Assembly (NCBI RefSeq): GCF_017254845.1
Contig: NZ_JAFKCU010000001.1
Coordinates: 390,950 to 454,949 of the forward strand
Direction of reading: 5' to 3'
Length of the DNA stretch: 64,000 nt
DNA from: Algoriphagus pacificus
GTDB lineage: Bacteria; Bacteroidota; Bacteroidia; Cytophagales; Cyclobacteriaceae
Part shown: positions 10,101-18,818 of the stretch, one piece after another
How positions within the stretch are numbered: the stretch's first letter is position 1
How the letters are laid out: the number at the start of each line of letters is the position of its first letter
Made by a program: the position numbers and the translations under genes
Notes under the pieces: generated by a model
What the model was told of the DNA's origin: nothing
Database searches by the model: none
What the model saw: the letters and a program-made list of their open reading frames with translations, nothing else

Positions 10101-10174
10101 AAAAGTATGATGACAAGAGACATCACAATTGCCAATACCGGCCTATTGATACTTACATTTGATAAACTAGCCAT
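7112..10174 (-). CDS. RND efflux pump inner-membrane transporter (AcrB/HAE1-like)
   Basis: A 1,020-residue proton-driven RND exporter, full length for the AcrB/MexB group. The N-terminal membrane helix (about 12-32), two large periplasmic regions (about 35-330 and 550-860) and two sets of membrane helices are all visible. The proton relay is intact: Asp401-Asp402 in 'GLVVDDAIVVLENI' and the conserved lysine in 'GLVTKNGILIVEFAN' near residue 935. The DD pair puts it with the multidrug/hydrophobic-amphiphile type rather than the metal type. It follows the adaptor gene after one base and overlaps the TolC-like gene, so the three parts of the pump are made together. The substrate cannot be read from sequence. 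Confidence 0.95.
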   Translation of the reverse strand: MASLSNVSINRPVLAIVMSLVIILFGAIGISFLGIREFPSVDPPVINVRTTYVGANADVIEAQITEPLEEAINGIQGIKSLTSTSNDGGSSITVEFDVGADLEAAANDVRDKVSGAQRNLPPDAEPPVVSKADADSQPIVFLNVKSDERSLLDLSDIAQNIFKERLQTIPGVSRVQIWGEKEYAIRLRMDPLKMASYGVTPLDVLSKVQSENVELPSGRIEGETIELSVRTKSRLSSPQEFNSLIIKEDQNNIVRFQDIGTAELAALNERTVLKRDGVPMVGVVLVPLPGSNNIEIVDEFYRRLEFIKKDLPADVGLEIGFDSTDYIRSSIAEVQETIITAFILVVAIIFLFLRDWRTTFIPVLTIPISLIGVFFIMYLMDFSINVLTLLGIVLSIGLVVDDAIVVLENIYARIEKGEKPMEAARQGSEEIFFAVIATTVALAAVFLPVIFLTGTTGRLFREFGIVVAGSVIISSFVALTMTPMLSSKLLKRREKHNRFYNATEPIFVWLNDGYDRMLSGFMKFRWVSFLLIGFMGLGIYWLFNQIPNELAPVEDRGEIRIQLSGPEGATFGYMDRVIDEMVADFKQNFPPDEVTGLISVTSPGFGSSSTNSGFVRFILTDAENRESTQKDYFNAINAKLKDYTAVRAFASQPQSIGDRRGGLPVQYVLQAPTLEKLKEVIPTFMEEVGKSPVFIFSDINLKFTKPELEIEIDRAKARNIGVSVQEIARTLQLSYSGQRFAYFIKNGKQYQVVGEMRLEDRNEPINLRMLYVRAEDGNLVQLDNLVTVKEKSTPPQLYRFNRFVSGTVSANLADGYTIGDGLDEMDRIAAEVLDDSFSTDVAGASKEFRESSNSLLFAFLFALILIYLVLSAQFESFLDPLTIMFTVPLAIFGALFTLWALGFTLNIFSQIGIIMLIGLVTKNGILIVEFANQRKASGMSVYEAIYGAAVARFRPILMTSLSTILGILPIALGLGAGAESRVPMGAAVIGGLTFATILTLFVIPAIYTYLTSKEGRLARI

Positions 10175-10175
10175 G

Positions 10176-11258
10176 TTAGTTAATTTGAGTGTACTCTACA
10201 GGCGATCCCTGTCTTGCTTGCAAAACACCAGTGGTGAGCACCAGATCTCCCACTTCCAAACCACTAATGATCTGAACGTGAGTATCTGTACGAGTACCGA
10301 TTTCCACTGATCTTTCTTCAGCTTTATTATCAGCACCAACAACAAAAACTTTATAACCTTGCAACTCCGGAATCACTGATTCTGAAGGTACCATCAATGC
10401 ATTTTCGGTTTCGCCCAAAACAAATCGAATTCTGACGAACATTCCCGGAAGAAACTTTCGCTCTCTGTTCGGACTTTGCGCTCTGAGTTTCAGTGTTCGG
10501 GTCGCAGCATCAATCTGTGGCTCAAATGCATACACCTCGCCAGAAACTTCTTCCTGAGAAGATTCATTTGAAAAATAAATCGTTGAACCTACAGAAACCT
10601 GATTTGCATAGCGCTCAGGAATTGAAAATTCGATTTTAATCGGATCGATATTTACAAAATTGGCGATGACATCATTTGTGCCTATCACACTTCCTTCACT
10701 GACTTGTCTCAAACCCAAAATCCCATTAAATGGCGCTCTGATGATGGTTTTGGCAAGTTGAGCTTCTACCAGTTTCAAATCAGAAAGCGTCGTATTGTAC
10801 TGATTCAATACAATATCATATTCCTCCTGACTGATCGCTTCTCTAGCCAGCAATTGCTTTTGTCTGTTTTCCTGACTTTCAAACAATTTCTGAGTGTATT
10901 CCAATCGCTGAAATTGAGCCTGAAGCTCGTCATCATTCAAATACAACAAAGGAGTTCCTTTTGTTACATATTGGCCTTCTTTGAATGAGATTCTTGTAAC
11001 CAATCCTGAAATTTCAGACCGTAAATCCACAGATTCATTAGGGATAATAGTACCTGTAACAGATAGTTGATTTCTCAGCGTTTCTTTTTGAAGCTTGACC
11101 ACTTTCACAGGCAAAGCAGTTGGTGCACCTGGTCCTGCTCCTGCAGCGGCCACGCTGGTATCGTTTGATTTACGATTGTCCAGCCTTGGGTATAAAAAAG
11201 CTGCGATTACAATGAGGACAATCCCTACAATCAGGATAATCTTAGTCTGGTTTTTCAT
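10176..11258 (-). CDS. RND efflux periplasmic adaptor (membrane fusion protein)
   Basis: A 360-residue HlyD/AcrA-type adaptor linking the RND pump to the outer-membrane channel. It has an N-terminal membrane anchor (about 6-23), a short linker rich in Ala/Gly/Pro, a barrel-sandwich (lipoyl-like) domain split around a short helical hairpin (about 60-190; 'LRSEISGLVTRISFKEGQYV' and 'IIRAPFNGILGLRQVSEGS' are the two lipoyl halves), a beta-barrel domain and a C-terminal membrane-proximal domain. No lipobox cysteine is seen, so the anchor is probably a transmembrane helix. It lies 21 bp after the hydrolase gene and 1 bp before the pump gene, inside a compact operon. Confidence 0.93.
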   Translation of the reverse strand: MKNQTKIILIVGIVLIVIAAFLYPRLDNRKSNDTSVAAAGAGPGAPTALPVKVVKLQKETLRNQLSVTGTIIPNESVDLRSEISGLVTRISFKEGQYVTKGTPLLYLNDDELQAQFQRLEYTQKLFESQENRQKQLLAREAISQEEYDIVLNQYNTTLSDLKLVEAQLAKTIIRAPFNGILGLRQVSEGSVIGTNDVIANFVNIDPIKIEFSIPERYANQVSVGSTIYFSNESSQEEVSGEVYAFEPQIDAATRTLKLRAQSPNRERKFLPGMFVRIRFVLGETENALMVPSESVIPELQGYKVFVVGADNKAEERSVEIGTRTDTHVQIISGLEVGDLVLTTGVLQARQGSPVEYTQIN

Positions 11259-11279
11259 AAATAATGAAAGTACTCCGTT

Positions 11280-12062
11280 TTAAATTTGATTTTGGATAAA
11301 AGCCAAAGCGTATTGGTTGAATCGTTTAGGTTGCTCCACATTGACCACATGGCCGCACTTTTCGACAATTTCCAATATTGAATTTTTATGTTCCGTTACA
11401 ATTTTTTTCACTGGTTCCAAAAACATCACATCTTGATCCCCCATCACATATAAAGTAGGTATTTCAATGGCTTTTTCTTTGAAATACCGGAGCAGTGGAT
11501 TGATATCTTTGGTGAGCTTAAACCATCGGATAAACTCTTTTTGACAAAGCTTTTTGGCCTCATTGATAAATAGGTTTCTGGATTCAGAATGCTGCTTTCT
11601 CGGCATGATAATAAAAGCAAACAGACTGTAGAGCCACATGTAAGGAATTACTTTCTTAAATGTATTCCCCAGAAAAACCAAAAATCTGGACTGGATATTC
11701 AGCCGGGTGATAGCTCCAGCTAAAATCAGCGATTTCACCCGTTGAGGTTCTAGCTCAGCCAGATTTCTCGCCAGAATGGTCCCTAATGAAACTCCTGCAA
11801 AATGAGCAGGCGGGATTTTCCAATAGTCCAAAACTTCAATGATATCCTTTGTGATTTCACCAAATGTATATTCTTCATTCCAAATGGCCTGATGCACATC
11901 GGCTGACTTACCATGACCTCTCAAATCAATCAACATGAGATTATATTGCTCACGAAAGTCTTTCAGCTGTTTAAACCACACTACGGAAGATCCACCTGCA
12001 CCATGAATGAAGACTACCCACTCTTTGCTGCTCGGATGATGATACCTTTTACTATATAGCAT
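11280..12062 (-). CDS. alpha/beta hydrolase leading the efflux operon
   Basis: A 260-residue alpha/beta-hydrolase with all expected landmarks: oxyanion-hole motif HGAGG (20-24), nucleophile elbow GVSLG with Ser92, an acid in 'GDQD' (Asp209 or Asp211) and His238 in 'CGHVVNVEQP'. A cap of helices lies between about 110 and 190. There is no signal peptide, so it is cytoplasmic; the substrate is unknown (esterase or small-molecule hydrolase). It sits 21 bp upstream of the RND adaptor with no terminator between, so it is probably the first gene of the efflux transcript. Whether it acts on a pump substrate or is only a passenger cannot be decided here. Confidence 0.85.
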   Translation of the reverse strand: MLYSKRYHHPSSKEWVVFIHGAGGSSVVWFKQLKDFREQYNLMLIDLRGHGKSADVHQAIWNEEYTFGEITKDIIEVLDYWKIPPAHFAGVSLGTILARNLAELEPQRVKSLILAGAITRLNIQSRFLVFLGNTFKKVIPYMWLYSLFAFIIMPRKQHSESRNLFINEAKKLCQKEFIRWFKLTKDINPLLRYFKEKAIEIPTLYVMGDQDVMFLEPVKKIVTEHKNSILEIVEKCGHVVNVEQPKRFNQYALAFIQNQI

Positions 12063-12213
12063 GATGTTAAAACACCCAGATTAATCAAAGGTTGTCAAAG
12101 GGCTAATTTAATTCCATATTTTTTGGTTTGATGAGATAAAAGATACTGGAGGCAAATCTTCCCCATCAATGGAAAAAAAAGGTGATGTTTTATTTTGTGA
12201 ATCTTTAAAAAAC

Positions 12214-13284
12214 TTAAAATTTCCAACCTAGGGTACTTTGCACCACATAATCAAAATCACTGGCTCCCAATGTTGGCATGTTATCATAGTTCATTGACAC
12301 ACCCACTTTCAAAAAAAAGTCCTCAATAAAATTGTACGTCACATTAAAACCGGCATCGGACCTATACCTTCCTTTTTCGGAAAAACTTTTATAGCCAATC
12401 AGACTACCACTGAGGGAAAAAACTCCCACATCATAAAAGTTTATATCCGTGCCGAGGAAGGCTTCAAAAGTCTGATTAGATGGCAGATCGCCCATAAAAT
12501 CCTCATCATTGTTGTTGATACCTGCTTGAAGATTCCAATAGGAGTGATTGGTATGAATTAAGTACTTACCAACACCCACCAAGGTATTTGCTCTCAGTTT
12601 AATCAGCTGCTGTGTATTGCTCAAGAGAGTTTCAGAAAACAATAAAAACCAGTCTTTTGGCAAAAAGAAAAGAACAGTTCCACTTGCCTGATATCTCTTG
12701 ATGGGAGATGTGGATTCCTGTATTGAGCGAATGGCATTAAATGATACTCCTCCACCCCATCGGCTACCAGAATAGTTCACATGACTCAATACTGAAAACT
12801 GTCTGAGTTTATTGGATCGAGCCAAATTAAATCCCAAACTGATGTCTCCATTAAACCTGCTGGCAAATGATTCATTGATTTCATTTAGCAAAACCAATTC
12901 GTCTTTTGCGATTTTAAACCGGTTTTGCTCATCCAAGGGGATTACCTTTAAAGTTCTGGTTCCAGGATCAATTACTTGAATTTCCAAAGAGTCTTTGGAA
13001 ATGGACCTTAGGTTACCTTCCAATCTTTCTCCATTTTCCAAAGTGATGAAGAACCGACTAGGACTATTTAAAAAAGTCACTTCTTTCCATTTGACTTGGA
13101 TGTCTACATTGGAATAAACTGTCTTGATAAAAATTATTCCTTTGTCCAAATAAGTGATTTCCCCAACAATGACATCTTCGTTGGAAAGCTTAAGGGTATC
13201 ATTCTGGGCAAGCAGTTTCGTACTTAATCCAAGAAAAAACAGGTAAAAAAAAGCTACTCTACTTCCTAACCTTATAAACTCCAT
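12214..13284 (-). CDS. DUF481 family outer membrane protein (copy 2)
   Basis: A 356-residue exported protein: signal peptide to about residue 27 (LLAQND), a small beta-rich N-terminal domain (about 30-120) with two repeats of 'DVIVGEITYLDKGIIFIKT'-like strands, then a DUF481 beta-barrel (about 135-356) ending in an aromatic residue (GWKF), as outer-membrane barrels do. DUF481 proteins such as YdiY are outer-membrane proteins of poorly known role linked to salt or stress. It is a paralogue of the gene just upstream, whose last 13 bases overlap its start, and the two must be cotranscribed. Function beyond outer-membrane barrel is unknown. Confidence 0.82.
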   Translation of the reverse strand: MEFIRLGSRVAFFYLFFLGLSTKLLAQNDTLKLSNEDVIVGEITYLDKGIIFIKTVYSNVDIQVKWKEVTFLNSPSRFFITLENGERLEGNLRSISKDSLEIQVIDPGTRTLKVIPLDEQNRFKIAKDELVLLNEINESFASRFNGDISLGFNLARSNKLRQFSVLSHVNYSGSRWGGGVSFNAIRSIQESTSPIKRYQASGTVLFFLPKDWFLLFSETLLSNTQQLIKLRANTLVGVGKYLIHTNHSYWNLQAGINNNDEDFMGDLPSNQTFEAFLGTDINFYDVGVFSLSGSLIGYKSFSEKGRYRSDAGFNVTYNFIEDFFLKVGVSMNYDNMPTLGASDFDYVVQSTLGWKF

Positions 13285-14339
13285 CCAACAGTAGTTTGGA
13301 AAATATAATCGAGAGAAGTTGCTCCTTCAATAGGTCTGTTGTCATAGTTCATGGTAGTCCCAAGCTTCACATAAAAATCATCCAAAAATTCATATTTGAC
13401 ATCCAGCCTAAAGTCTGTTCTAAATCTGCCAGATTCAGAGAAACTAGGATAGGCTACCACTTGACTGAATAAACTGAGGTCTCCAATGTCATACAAGTTA
13501 AGCTCTGACCCAATGAAGGCTTCCCCTGTTTTTCGGGATGGGGTATCATCTAAATAAACTTCATTGTTAAAGTTGACCCCAGTCTGGAATCCAAAATAGG
13601 TTTTGTTGGTATGGACAAGGTATTTACCGATACCGACTTTATTACCTGTTCTTAACTTGATCAACTGCTCCGTATTGGATAGGAAAGTAATGTTATAGAG
13701 CAAAAACCAATCTTTAGGAAGGAAGTAATTAAAAGTAAAATCTGCATCAGTTCGCTTTACAGGATCCACTTCATCTTGGTTAGATCTCAGGGAATTGTAT
13801 GTACTATTCGCTTTCCATCGGTCTGCTAAATAACCCAAGCCACTTCTTACATTAAACTGTCTCAGATTGTTGGCTTTTGTCAAACTCCATCCCAAGTCAA
13901 TATTAGCAGAAAGCCTGCTCCAAAACCCATCATCCAAGGCATTTAGGTAAACCACTTGATCAATGGGAACCTGGACCTTACCGCCTCCTATATCTTCTGT
14001 ATTTTGGTTACTCCTTCTCTTTAAAGACAAAAAATTCTCGGGATCGTAGGTGTCAATTTCTATCGTTTTATCATCCACGCTATTGACAGTGCCGTTGTAG
14101 CGTTTCCCGTTGGAAAGTGTAATTAGGTATTTTGCTTTTGAAAAAATCTGGGAAATGCCATCCCATGTAATTTTAAAATCGGAATCACTATAATCTGTTT
14201 CGATAGTCAAAACGCCTCTATCCATGCTTTTAATTTCTCCAATAATTAAATCCTTGTTTTTAAGGATCAATGAATCCGTTTGGGAATAGGCTTGAATAGA
14301 TAGGCCAAAGGCCAAAAACATCAGTAAAATTCTTCTCAT
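13272..14339 (-). CDS. DUF481 family outer membrane protein (copy 1)
   Basis: A 355-residue protein built like its downstream neighbour: signal peptide to about residue 20 (AYSQTD), an N-terminal strand-rich region with 'LIIGEIKSMDRGVLTIET' and 'ITLSNGKRYNGTV', and a C-terminal DUF481 beta-barrel ending in GWSL. Shared segments between the paralogues include 'NLRQF', 'FLPKDWFLL', 'SNTEQLIKLR/SNTQQLIKLR', 'VGIGKYLVHTN/VGVGKYLIHTN' and 'YDNRP/YDNMP', so they arose by tandem duplication and then diverged. It is first in the pair. A strong terminator for the TonB receptor gene lies directly upstream, so the pair probably has its own promoter in 14340-14380. Role in the outer membrane is unknown. 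Confidence 0.82.
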   Translation of the reverse strand: MRRILLMFLAFGLSIQAYSQTDSLILKNKDLIIGEIKSMDRGVLTIETDYSDSDFKITWDGISQIFSKAKYLITLSNGKRYNGTVNSVDDKTIEIDTYDPENFLSLKRRSNQNTEDIGGGKVQVPIDQVVYLNALDDGFWSRLSANIDLGWSLTKANNLRQFNVRSGLGYLADRWKANSTYNSLRSNQDEVDPVKRTDADFTFNYFLPKDWFLLYNITFLSNTEQLIKLRTGNKVGIGKYLVHTNKTYFGFQTGVNFNNEVYLDDTPSRKTGEAFIGSELNLYDIGDLSLFSQVVAYPSFSESGRFRTDFRLDVKYEFLDDFYVKLGTTMNYDNRPIEGATSLDYIFQTTVGWSL

Positions 14340-14380
14340 AGTTATATGGTTCTAAAAATCATGACATATAAAAATAAAAA

Positions 14381-14406
14381 AAAACACCTCTAAAAAGAGG
14401 TGTTTT
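14381..14406 (-). terminator. intrinsic terminator of the TonB-receptor gene
   Basis: A perfect 10-bp stem (AAAACACCTC/GAGGTGTTTT) with a 6-base loop lies 23 bases after the receptor stop. On the minus strand it is followed by a long T run (A-run at about 14370-14384 on the + strand). Confidence 0.9.
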
Positions 14407-14428
14407 AAAAATTTGTTTTGCTTTACTA

Positions 14429-17400
14429 TTAGTTGAATATATATCTAACACCAACCTGCATTCTCCAAGTATCACCTATTGAAGTGGTATTTCGGAAAGT
14501 TTCAGTTGGGAATTCACTAGTCCCAGGAATAGTATTCAGTCTATATTCTGGTTGACCAGCACTATTCACTCCTCTATAATTCAGTAAGTTTTGCTGGAAA
14601 GCAAATTTTTGAATTCCCCATGAGGAATTAAACATATTTCCAATGTTTAGGATATCAATAGAAAGCTGAAGCTTATTTTTCTGATCTTTTGAGAAGACCA
14701 AATCTTCAGTAATTCTTAAATCGAATCTGTTCACAAAAGGTCTAATAGCACCATTTCTTTCAGCTATAGATCCTCTGTTTTGGCTTAAATATTCATCCTG
14801 ATCTATGTAGTCATTTAGAATTTGAGCCTGCTCTGCTGCAGTGATTGTTCTACCTCCAACTGAAAACTCTTGGAAATTCAATTCATTTGCATTGTTCGGA
14901 ATATACATCAGACGGTTAGAAGCATCTCCGAAGTTTCCAGAGTAAGAATAAGAGAATCTACCAGCATCAGATCCTTCGTAAAAGATTGATATTGTTGTAT
15001 TATCTGTTTGATAAGCAATATTTGCAATTACTCTATTCGGAATATCAAATCCAGCGAAGCTTAGTTCAGGATCATTTCTATCAGATTTAACTGTAGCTGG
15101 CCATAATGAAATAGCCTGAGAACCACTTGAAGCATCTAAATCTCTTGATCTAGAACGTGTATATGCTACCATTGTAGAGAAACCATTATCAAACTGCTTT
15201 TGTAACTGAGCAGTTAGTGAGTAATAGTCTGCTTTTTTCTGGGCATTTGTCAAGTAGAATACATTTCTAAAGTCTGAATCATTAGAATAGTTTGTGCCAT
15301 TCCAATATGGTCTTTGATCCGGACCATTAAAAGTACCATCCGGAGTTCTAACTACAGGGTTATAGGCGATTGGAGTAGAAACGTCTTTTGAATAAATAAA
15401 CTCAAGCGTTCCTATAATTCCGAAAGGTAATACCTGGTCTACAGCTAGATTAGAACGCCAAACTTGTGGAAGTTTAAAATTCTTATCAGTAAGGTTTAAT
15501 TCATTAGATAATGATTGACCAGGATTTTCAGGATTACCATAAGTAACATCCGGATTGAAAACATAATTAGGGCCTAAAGCATCTACAACATCTTCACCCT
15601 CATATCCAAGGCCACCTCTAACAACACCCGAACCGTTTACTTGATTAGATAACCAAACAAAAGGAATTCTACCTGAGAATATACCAGTTCCACCACGCAC
15701 TTGAGTCGTTCTATCACCTTTTGCATCCCAGTTAAAACCAACTCTTGGAGACCACAATGGATTCACTTTTGGGAATTGGCTTACATCAGGAGTAATTGTT
15801 CCATCAGGCGTTTCAAAAGTTTTGTTCAAATCATCTAACAGATCATTTGAAGGAATGTCGATTGGGTAGAATGGAAAGTCAATTCTTAAACCACCTGTAA
15901 CTTTTAAGTTCTGTGTTACTTGATATTCATCCTGCACATAAAAACCTATTTGTCCAAACTTGGTATTATCTACTGGAGGAGTTGTAGAACCATCCAATGC
16001 ATACCCTTTTGCAAAAGCCTCAGGATATGAACCAGGTGTTTTATTAATTACAGTTGCTACAAAATCATCATAAGAATTGAATCTATAGAAACCGTTAAAG
16101 ACAGGGTTGAATGCATTTTTGAAAGTCATATATTCAAAATTCACCCCGAAAGTATAAGTATGATTTCCTTTATAAATGGAGAAATTATCTGTGAAATTGA
16201 AGATATTATTCTCTAAAAGATTACCTACGGTAAACAATTCGTTACCCATAGACATATAATAAAGGAGATTACCAGATGCATCTGGTTCCATTACTTCTAT
16301 GAAAGGGAAGTTTTGCCCACCTGGAATACCTCTCTTAGGATCTGTAATAGATGTATATCCTACGTTGATTTGATTTGACATATTTACTCCAATTCTGGAG
16401 TTAACTTCAGCAACCCAAGACTGTACTTTTCTATCGTTTGTATAGTTTGCATTTCTGAAATTCATCGCCTCGATCCCTGTTCTGTTTGTATTTCTATATC
16501 TCGTAGAAATATACCTTACAGAGTTTCCGTTAGTAGGTACATCAGTAAACGCTGAATAATTATTGTAACGTAAGGATACTTTATGATTGTCATTGATATT
16601 CCAGTCAAGTCTCGCATTAAATCTTTCTTGTTCTGAAGCAAATGCATAATTCTCATAAGGACCTGTCTCGTATCCATACAATTGAGAAAGGCTTTCTCTC
16701 ACAAAATCCAATTGGGAAGCCGGTACTCTTGATACTGTTAAACCATCTGGTTCAAGTCCAGGACGTGCTGCAACTTTAGTAAAGCTTGGTACAGCTTCCG
16801 TCTCCTTTTCATAAGAAACAAAGAAGAATACTTTATTTTTAATGATTGGACCACCTAATCTAAAACCGGCAATTTCGTTTTTAGAATCACCTACGTTTAA
16901 TCTAGTATCTCCAACTTTATCACCGATCATTTGATCATTTCTAAGAAAATAATAGGCGGATCCTGAAAAATTGTTTGTTCCCGATTTAGTAATCGCATTG
17001 ACAGATGCTCCTGTAAAACCTGCCTGTCTTACATCAAAAGGAGCTAAGTTTACTTGAACTTCTTCGATAGCATCCAAGGAAATTGGATTTGCTCCAGCAA
17101 ACTGACCTGATCCTAGGCCGAAGTTATTGTTGTAAATATTACCATCAATCGTGTAGTTATTAAACCTGCTTGAGGTACCTGCAAATGAAGTCCCATTAGA
17201 TTGAGGAGTTAAGCGAGTGAAATCGTTGATGCTTCTGTTTACAGTTGGCAAGGAATTGATCTTTTCATTATTAAGGTTCAAAGCCGCTCCTGTTCTATCT
17301 GAATTCATGATTGCATCCTTAGTTGCAACAACTTCCACAAGATCCAATTCCAATCCATCTGACAATTGAACATTTAGAGTATAGGTAGAACCCAACCCAA

Positions 17401-17698
17401 GTACAATCCCATCAAAAACTCTTTCTTCGAATCCCACAAAAGAAACAACAACATGATAAGGACCACCTACTCTCATGTTTGGAAGAAAAAATCTTCCTTC
17501 TAAATTACTCACAGCACCGTAGCGAGTACCTGAAGGCTCATGTGTTGCTACAATGTTTGCCCCGGGAAGAGATTCCCCTGATTCGTCAATGACAGATCCT
17601 TGAATGTTTGCAGTAGTGACGCCTTGCGAAAAAGCTACACCACAACTCACAACAAGGAAAATAATCGACAACAAATTTTTCAGTAAATTTTGCCTCAT
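14429..17698 (-). CDS. Oar-like TonB-dependent receptor with carboxypeptidase-like regulatory domain
   Basis: The reading frame opens at 17794, but the Met at 17698 begins a normal signal peptide (MRQNLLKN... to FSQG) and is the better start, giving 1,089 residues. After the signal come a carboxypeptidase regulatory-like beta-sandwich (about 25-110; 'GSVIDESGESLPGANIVA'), a TonB plug (about 125-235; 'VPTVNRSINDFTRLTPQSNG'-type segment) and a long 22-strand-type barrel. The layout matches Oar/OmpA-related TonB-dependent transporters of Bacteroidota, which take up or export large substrates using TonB energy. No SusD-like partner or degradative enzyme lies next to it, so the substrate is unknown. 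A TAnnTTTG-type -7 element lies about 45 bases upstream of the chosen start, and a strong terminator follows the gene. Confidence 0.9.
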   Translation of the reverse strand: MRQNLLKNLLSIIFLVVSCGVAFSQGVTTANIQGSVIDESGESLPGANIVATHEPSGTRYGAVSNLEGRFFLPNMRVGGPYHVVVSFVGFEERVFDGIVLGLGSTYTLNVQLSDGLELDLVEVVATKDAIMNSDRTGAALNLNNEKINSLPTVNRSINDFTRLTPQSNGTSFAGTSSRFNNYTIDGNIYNNNFGLGSGQFAGANPISLDAIEEVQVNLAPFDVRQAGFTGASVNAITKSGTNNFSGSAYYFLRNDQMIGDKVGDTRLNVGDSKNEIAGFRLGGPIIKNKVFFFVSYEKETEAVPSFTKVAARPGLEPDGLTVSRVPASQLDFVRESLSQLYGYETGPYENYAFASEQERFNARLDWNINDNHKVSLRYNNYSAFTDVPTNGNSVRYISTRYRNTNRTGIEAMNFRNANYTNDRKVQSWVAEVNSRIGVNMSNQINVGYTSITDPKRGIPGGQNFPFIEVMEPDASGNLLYYMSMGNELFTVGNLLENNIFNFTDNFSIYKGNHTYTFGVNFEYMTFKNAFNPVFNGFYRFNSYDDFVATVINKTPGSYPEAFAKGYALDGSTTPPVDNTKFGQIGFYVQDEYQVTQNLKVTGGLRIDFPFYPIDIPSNDLLDDLNKTFETPDGTITPDVSQFPKVNPLWSPRVGFNWDAKGDRTTQVRGGTGIFSGRIPFVWLSNQVNGSGVVRGGLGYEGEDVVDALGPNYVFNPDVTYGNPENPGQSLSNELNLTDKNFKLPQVWRSNLAVDQVLPFGIIGTLEFIYSKDVSTPIAYNPVVRTPDGTFNGPDQRPYWNGTNYSNDSDFRNVFYLTNAQKKADYYSLTAQLQKQFDNGFSTMVAYTRSRSRDLDASSGSQAISLWPATVKSDRNDPELSFAGFDIPNRVIANIAYQTDNTTISIFYEGSDAGRFSYSYSGNFGDASNRLMYIPNNANELNFQEFSVGGRTITAAEQAQILNDYIDQDEYLSQNRGSIAERNGAIRPFVNRFDLRITEDLVFSKDQKNKLQLSIDILNIGNMFNSSWGIQKFAFQQNLLNYRGVNSAGQPEYRLNTIPGTSEFPTETFRNTTSIGDTWRMQVGVRYIFN

Positions 17699-18047
17699 AA
17701 TTAATTTGTTTTGATATAAGTTGGTTTGAAATAATTCTTGTGCAAAAGTAAAATTGAGATGCGGTATTTCGGGGTAGTTATTGTTAAGTTTCACTGTTCA
17801 AATTTCACACTTTTTAACAATTAAATAATATGTCTGAGCGAATAAAATTTTCTTTTTCTTAAAATTTCTTCCATTTCTTTATCAAAAATTTGAATTCATT
17901 CCTTGATTTTTGAAACATTATTAATGTCTTTGAATCGAGTGTTATGAAATTGTAAATTCACCAATAACCAAAATATCATTTCATTACATTGCATTTATGA
18001 TGCTTCAAAAGTTCAGATTCTGTCAAAAACACAAAATTTAATACGTC
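17699..18047. other. divergent intergenic region, TonB receptor / lysoplasmalogenase
   Basis: About 350 AT-rich bases between two divergent genes. Apart from the candidate -7 element for the receptor, no RNA gene, repeat or hairpin stands out. Promoters for both directions must lie here. Confidence 0.6.
17743..17750 (-). promoter_or_regulatory. candidate Bacteroidota -7 element (TACTTTTG) for the TonB receptor
   Basis: The minus strand reads TACTTTTG, a match to the TAnnTTTG -7 consensus of Bacteroidota sigma factors, 45-52 bases upstream of the preferred receptor start. No clear TTTG-type -33 element is seen at the right spacing. It also lies inside the longer alternative reading frame, which favours the shorter start. 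Confidence 0.4.
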
Positions 18048-18737
18048 TTGAGAAATAAAAATTTTGCCTGGCTTTACCTCTTTCTCTTTGCCACTTTAGT
18101 GGACTTATCTTTTATTCTTGAGAAGAAACAAGAATTACGTTATTTCTCTAAACCATTGATAATTATTGGTTTATTAATATATTTTTTTCAAATCACAAAA
18201 CCAATAGCCAGCACACTTTTAACAAAATCAATTTTGGGAGCATTGGTTTTTTCATGGATAGGAGACGTGCTTCTTTTGTGGCCAAACCTCTTCGCCTATG
18301 GTTTGGGAGCATTTCTTTTGGCACATATCTGCTACATTATCGGATTTAAAGTAGCCCAAAAAAATCCCGGAGAAATCGGGCAAATCAACTTTATCAAATC
18401 CTTTTTGCTAAGCCTTCCTTTTTTTATTCTCGCAGCTTTCGTGTATTACCTTATTCAACCCAACCTCGGAGTCCTAAAAATTCCTGTGATTATTTATGTC
18501 ATCACGATTGTTTCGATGGTCAATACAGCTAGAGAAAGATTTGGGAAATGCCAGAATTCTAGTTTTTGGCAAGTAATGATCGGCGCGACCTTATTCTTTA
18601 TTTCAGATGGTGTTTTAGCAATTGATAGATTTTACATGGAATTTCCAGAAGCAGGAATCTTGATTATGGGTACTTATGCAGTTGGCCAGTTATTGATTGT
18701 TATGGGCATCAGATCATTTGTTATCCAGCCGAAATAA
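18048..18737 (+). CDS. YhhN-family lysoplasmalogenase-like membrane protein
   Basis: A 229-residue protein with about eight membrane helices matching the YhhN/TMEM86 family, whose characterised members hydrolyse the vinyl-ether bond of lysoplasmalogens. Conserved acidic positions are in 'SWIGDVLLL' (near residue 70) and 'FFISDGVLAIDRF' (near residue 190), the usual YhhN signatures. The start is TTG at 18048: an in-frame stop lies at 18039-18041 and there is no ATG before the middle of the protein, so a TTG start is nearly forced. It is monocistronic, with a shared hairpin terminator before the convergent aspS. The enzymatic role in this organism is inferred from the family only. Confidence 0.8.
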   Translation: MRNKNFAWLYLFLFATLVDLSFILEKKQELRYFSKPLIIIGLLIYFFQITKPIASTLLTKSILGALVFSWIGDVLLLWPNLFAYGLGAFLLAHICYIIGFKVAQKNPGEIGQINFIKSFLLSLPFFILAAFVYYLIQPNLGVLKIPVIIYVITIVSMVNTARERFGKCQNSSFWQVMIGATLFFISDGVLAIDRFYMEFPEAGILIMGTYAVGQLLIVMGIRSFVIQPK

Positions 18738-18818
18738 TCAGGGATCAAAAAATTGTTGATTTTCTTTTTAAACCAAGAATGAAAATGAGGCACCTAACCT
18801 TAGCTAGAAAGTAATAAA

